A stretch of 64,000 nucleotides of DNA. It comes from Bacteroidota bacterium. Its GTDB lineage: Bacteria; Bacteroidota; Bacteroidia; Flavobacteriales; Flavobacteriaceae. The stretch spans positions 62,001 through 126,000 of the forward strand of contig JAJRRO010000032.1 of assembly GCA_024279425.1 (NCBI GenBank), read 5' to 3'. Below the pieces are notes generated by a model. It saw only the letters and a list, made by a program, of their open reading frames with translations. It was not told where the DNA came from and searched no databases. Below are positions 63,307 through 64,000 of the stretch, piece after piece. The translations under genes and the position numbers were made by a program. Numbering within the stretch: the first letter of the stretch is position 1; every line of letters starts with the position of its first letter.

Positions 63307-64000
63307 CTACAATCAGTTTTTTGATTCGGCGGAATTCTTCTTCAGAGTTGAAAGGAATGGTTATTTTTCCCTTTCCGCTTTCTGAAGTGTTGATGGAAAC
63401 TTTTATCGATAGGTGATCTGTGAGTTCACCAGTACCATTTTTGACAAAAGTAGGAGTAACCATACTTCTCTTCGGGCTTTTGGATTCACTACCTTGTTCT
63501 TGGTATTTCTTTACTGCACGTTCAGTTTCTCTAACCGATAAATTATCGCGGATTATTTTTTCATATAGAGAAATTTGATTCTCTTTTTTGTCAATATTCA
63601 CCAAGGTCCGTCCGTGGCCCATACTAACAAAACCATCACGAATACCCGTTTGAATAATAGGATCTAGTCGTAACAACCTCATATAATTGGTAATCGTAGA
63701 TCTTTTTTTACCAACACGCTCACTTAATTTCTCCTGAGTAAGTTTAATTTCATCGATCAACCTCTGATAGGACAAAGCAATTTCAATAGGGTCAAGATCT
63801 TGACGTTGAATATTTTCAACAAGGGCCATTTCAAGAGATTCCTGGTCATTGGCGATGCGAATATAGGCCGGAATGGTTGCCAACCCGATTAGTTTGGCAG
63901 CTCTAAATCGCCGTTCTCCAGAGACTAATTGATAGGTGTTGAACTCAAGTTTTCGAACGGTAATGGGTTGAATGACCCCTAGCTCGCTAATAGAGGATGC
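63299..64000 (-). CDS. parB: ParB/Spo0J chromosome partitioning protein (N-terminus outside window)
   Basis: The frame is open to the right window edge, so at least 233 residues of the C-terminal part are present. The partition motif GERRFRAAK is near the edge, followed by the HTH region LTQEKLSERVGKKRSTITNYMRLLRL and VSMGHGRTLVN. ParB is a CTP-dependent clamp on parS sites that directs chromosome segregation with ParA. A start further upstream in the neighbouring sequence must be assumed. It is followed by DUF5683, dapB and lepB, an order seen in this group. Confidence 0.95.
   Translation of the reverse strand, partial: ASSISELGVIQPITVRKLEFNTYQLVSGERRFRAAKLIGLATIPAYIRIANDQESLEMALVENIQRQDLDPIEIALSYQRLIDEIKLTQEKLSERVGKKRSTITNYMRLLRLDPIIQTGIRDGFVSMGHGRTLVNIDKKENQISLYEKIIRDNLSVRETERAVKKYQEQGSESKSPKRSMVTPTFVKNGTGELTDHLSIKVSINTSESGKGKITIPFNSEEEFRRIKKLIVGE

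Noticed and set aside
1-64000. CRISPR arrays, tRNA or rRNA genes, prophage or intact insertion sequences
   Set aside because: I looked for repeat-spacer arrays, cloverleaf-like runs, integrase or transposase motifs and saw none. A tRNA scan would be needed to exclude tRNA genes fully.

Overview
The window looks like chromosomal DNA of a member of the Flavobacteriaceae (Bacteroidota), probably marine. The evidence is AT-rich DNA, promoters of the TAnnTTTG type instead of -10/-35 boxes, few Shine-Dalgarno sites, many lipoproteins, a gliding-motility gene (gldI), family-typical genes (DUF349, DUF3810, DUF5683, DUF6122, OstA-like, WbqC, short dapB) and a sulfatase with GH109/DUF1080 enzymes. I found no tRNA, rRNA, CRISPR array, intact insertion sequence or prophage.

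Layout. 1-8.6 kb (minus strand): 3'-truncated DUF349 protein with a 3 x 63-residue repeat, aroE, two tandem DUF368 transporters, a TPR protein, a class III aminotransferase and an OstA-like protein. 8.7-18.1 kb (minus): an exported catabolic cluster with two Tat-dependent Gfo/Idh/MocA enzymes (one GH109-like), two DUF1080 lipoproteins, an SDR, an M81 lipoprotein and two duplicated amidohydrolase lipoproteins. 18.8-20.5 kb: arsenic efflux pair. 20.8-27.2 kb: housekeeping genes purA, fur family, relA/spoT, M48 protease and an rRNA/tRNA methyltransferase. 27.4-37.4 kb (plus): a two-subunit molybdenum hydroxylase followed by moaD-moaE-moaA-moaC-mobA-moeB-tauE, then a reversed stand-alone trpB and moeA. 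37.4-43.4 kb: methyltransferase, Cys-tailed DUF1080 lipoprotein, GNAT, sulfatase, iodotyrosine-deiodinase-like nitroreductase and a His-rich secreted beta-propeller protein. 43.5-54.3 kb: DUF3810, pepD, CBS protein, a cyclophilin-FKBP fusion, gldI, nrnA, PhoD-like phosphatase, ndk, dciA-like, recF, TPR protein and ribH. 54.4-64 kb: small membrane protein, mutL, two rhomboids, an EEP-family protein, DUF6122, WbqC, lepB, dapB, DUF5683 and 5'-truncated parB.

How the genes fit together. The most suggestive block is 8.8-13.1 kb: NAD-dependent oxidoreductases sent out folded by Tat, beside DUF1080 lipoproteins, is the gene content expected for extracytoplasmic glycoside cleavage through a 3-keto intermediate, and the GH109-like enzyme uses the same chemistry internally. 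The 27-37 kb block pairs one exported Mo-hydroxylase with most of the molybdopterin pathway, so cofactor supply and enzyme are probably co-expressed. The nitroreductase at 41.3-42.0 kb keeps the three substrate-zwitterion contacts of iodotyrosine deiodinase, which suggests dehalogenation of halotyrosines in a halide-rich habitat. Functions are inferred from motifs read by eye; no database search was run.
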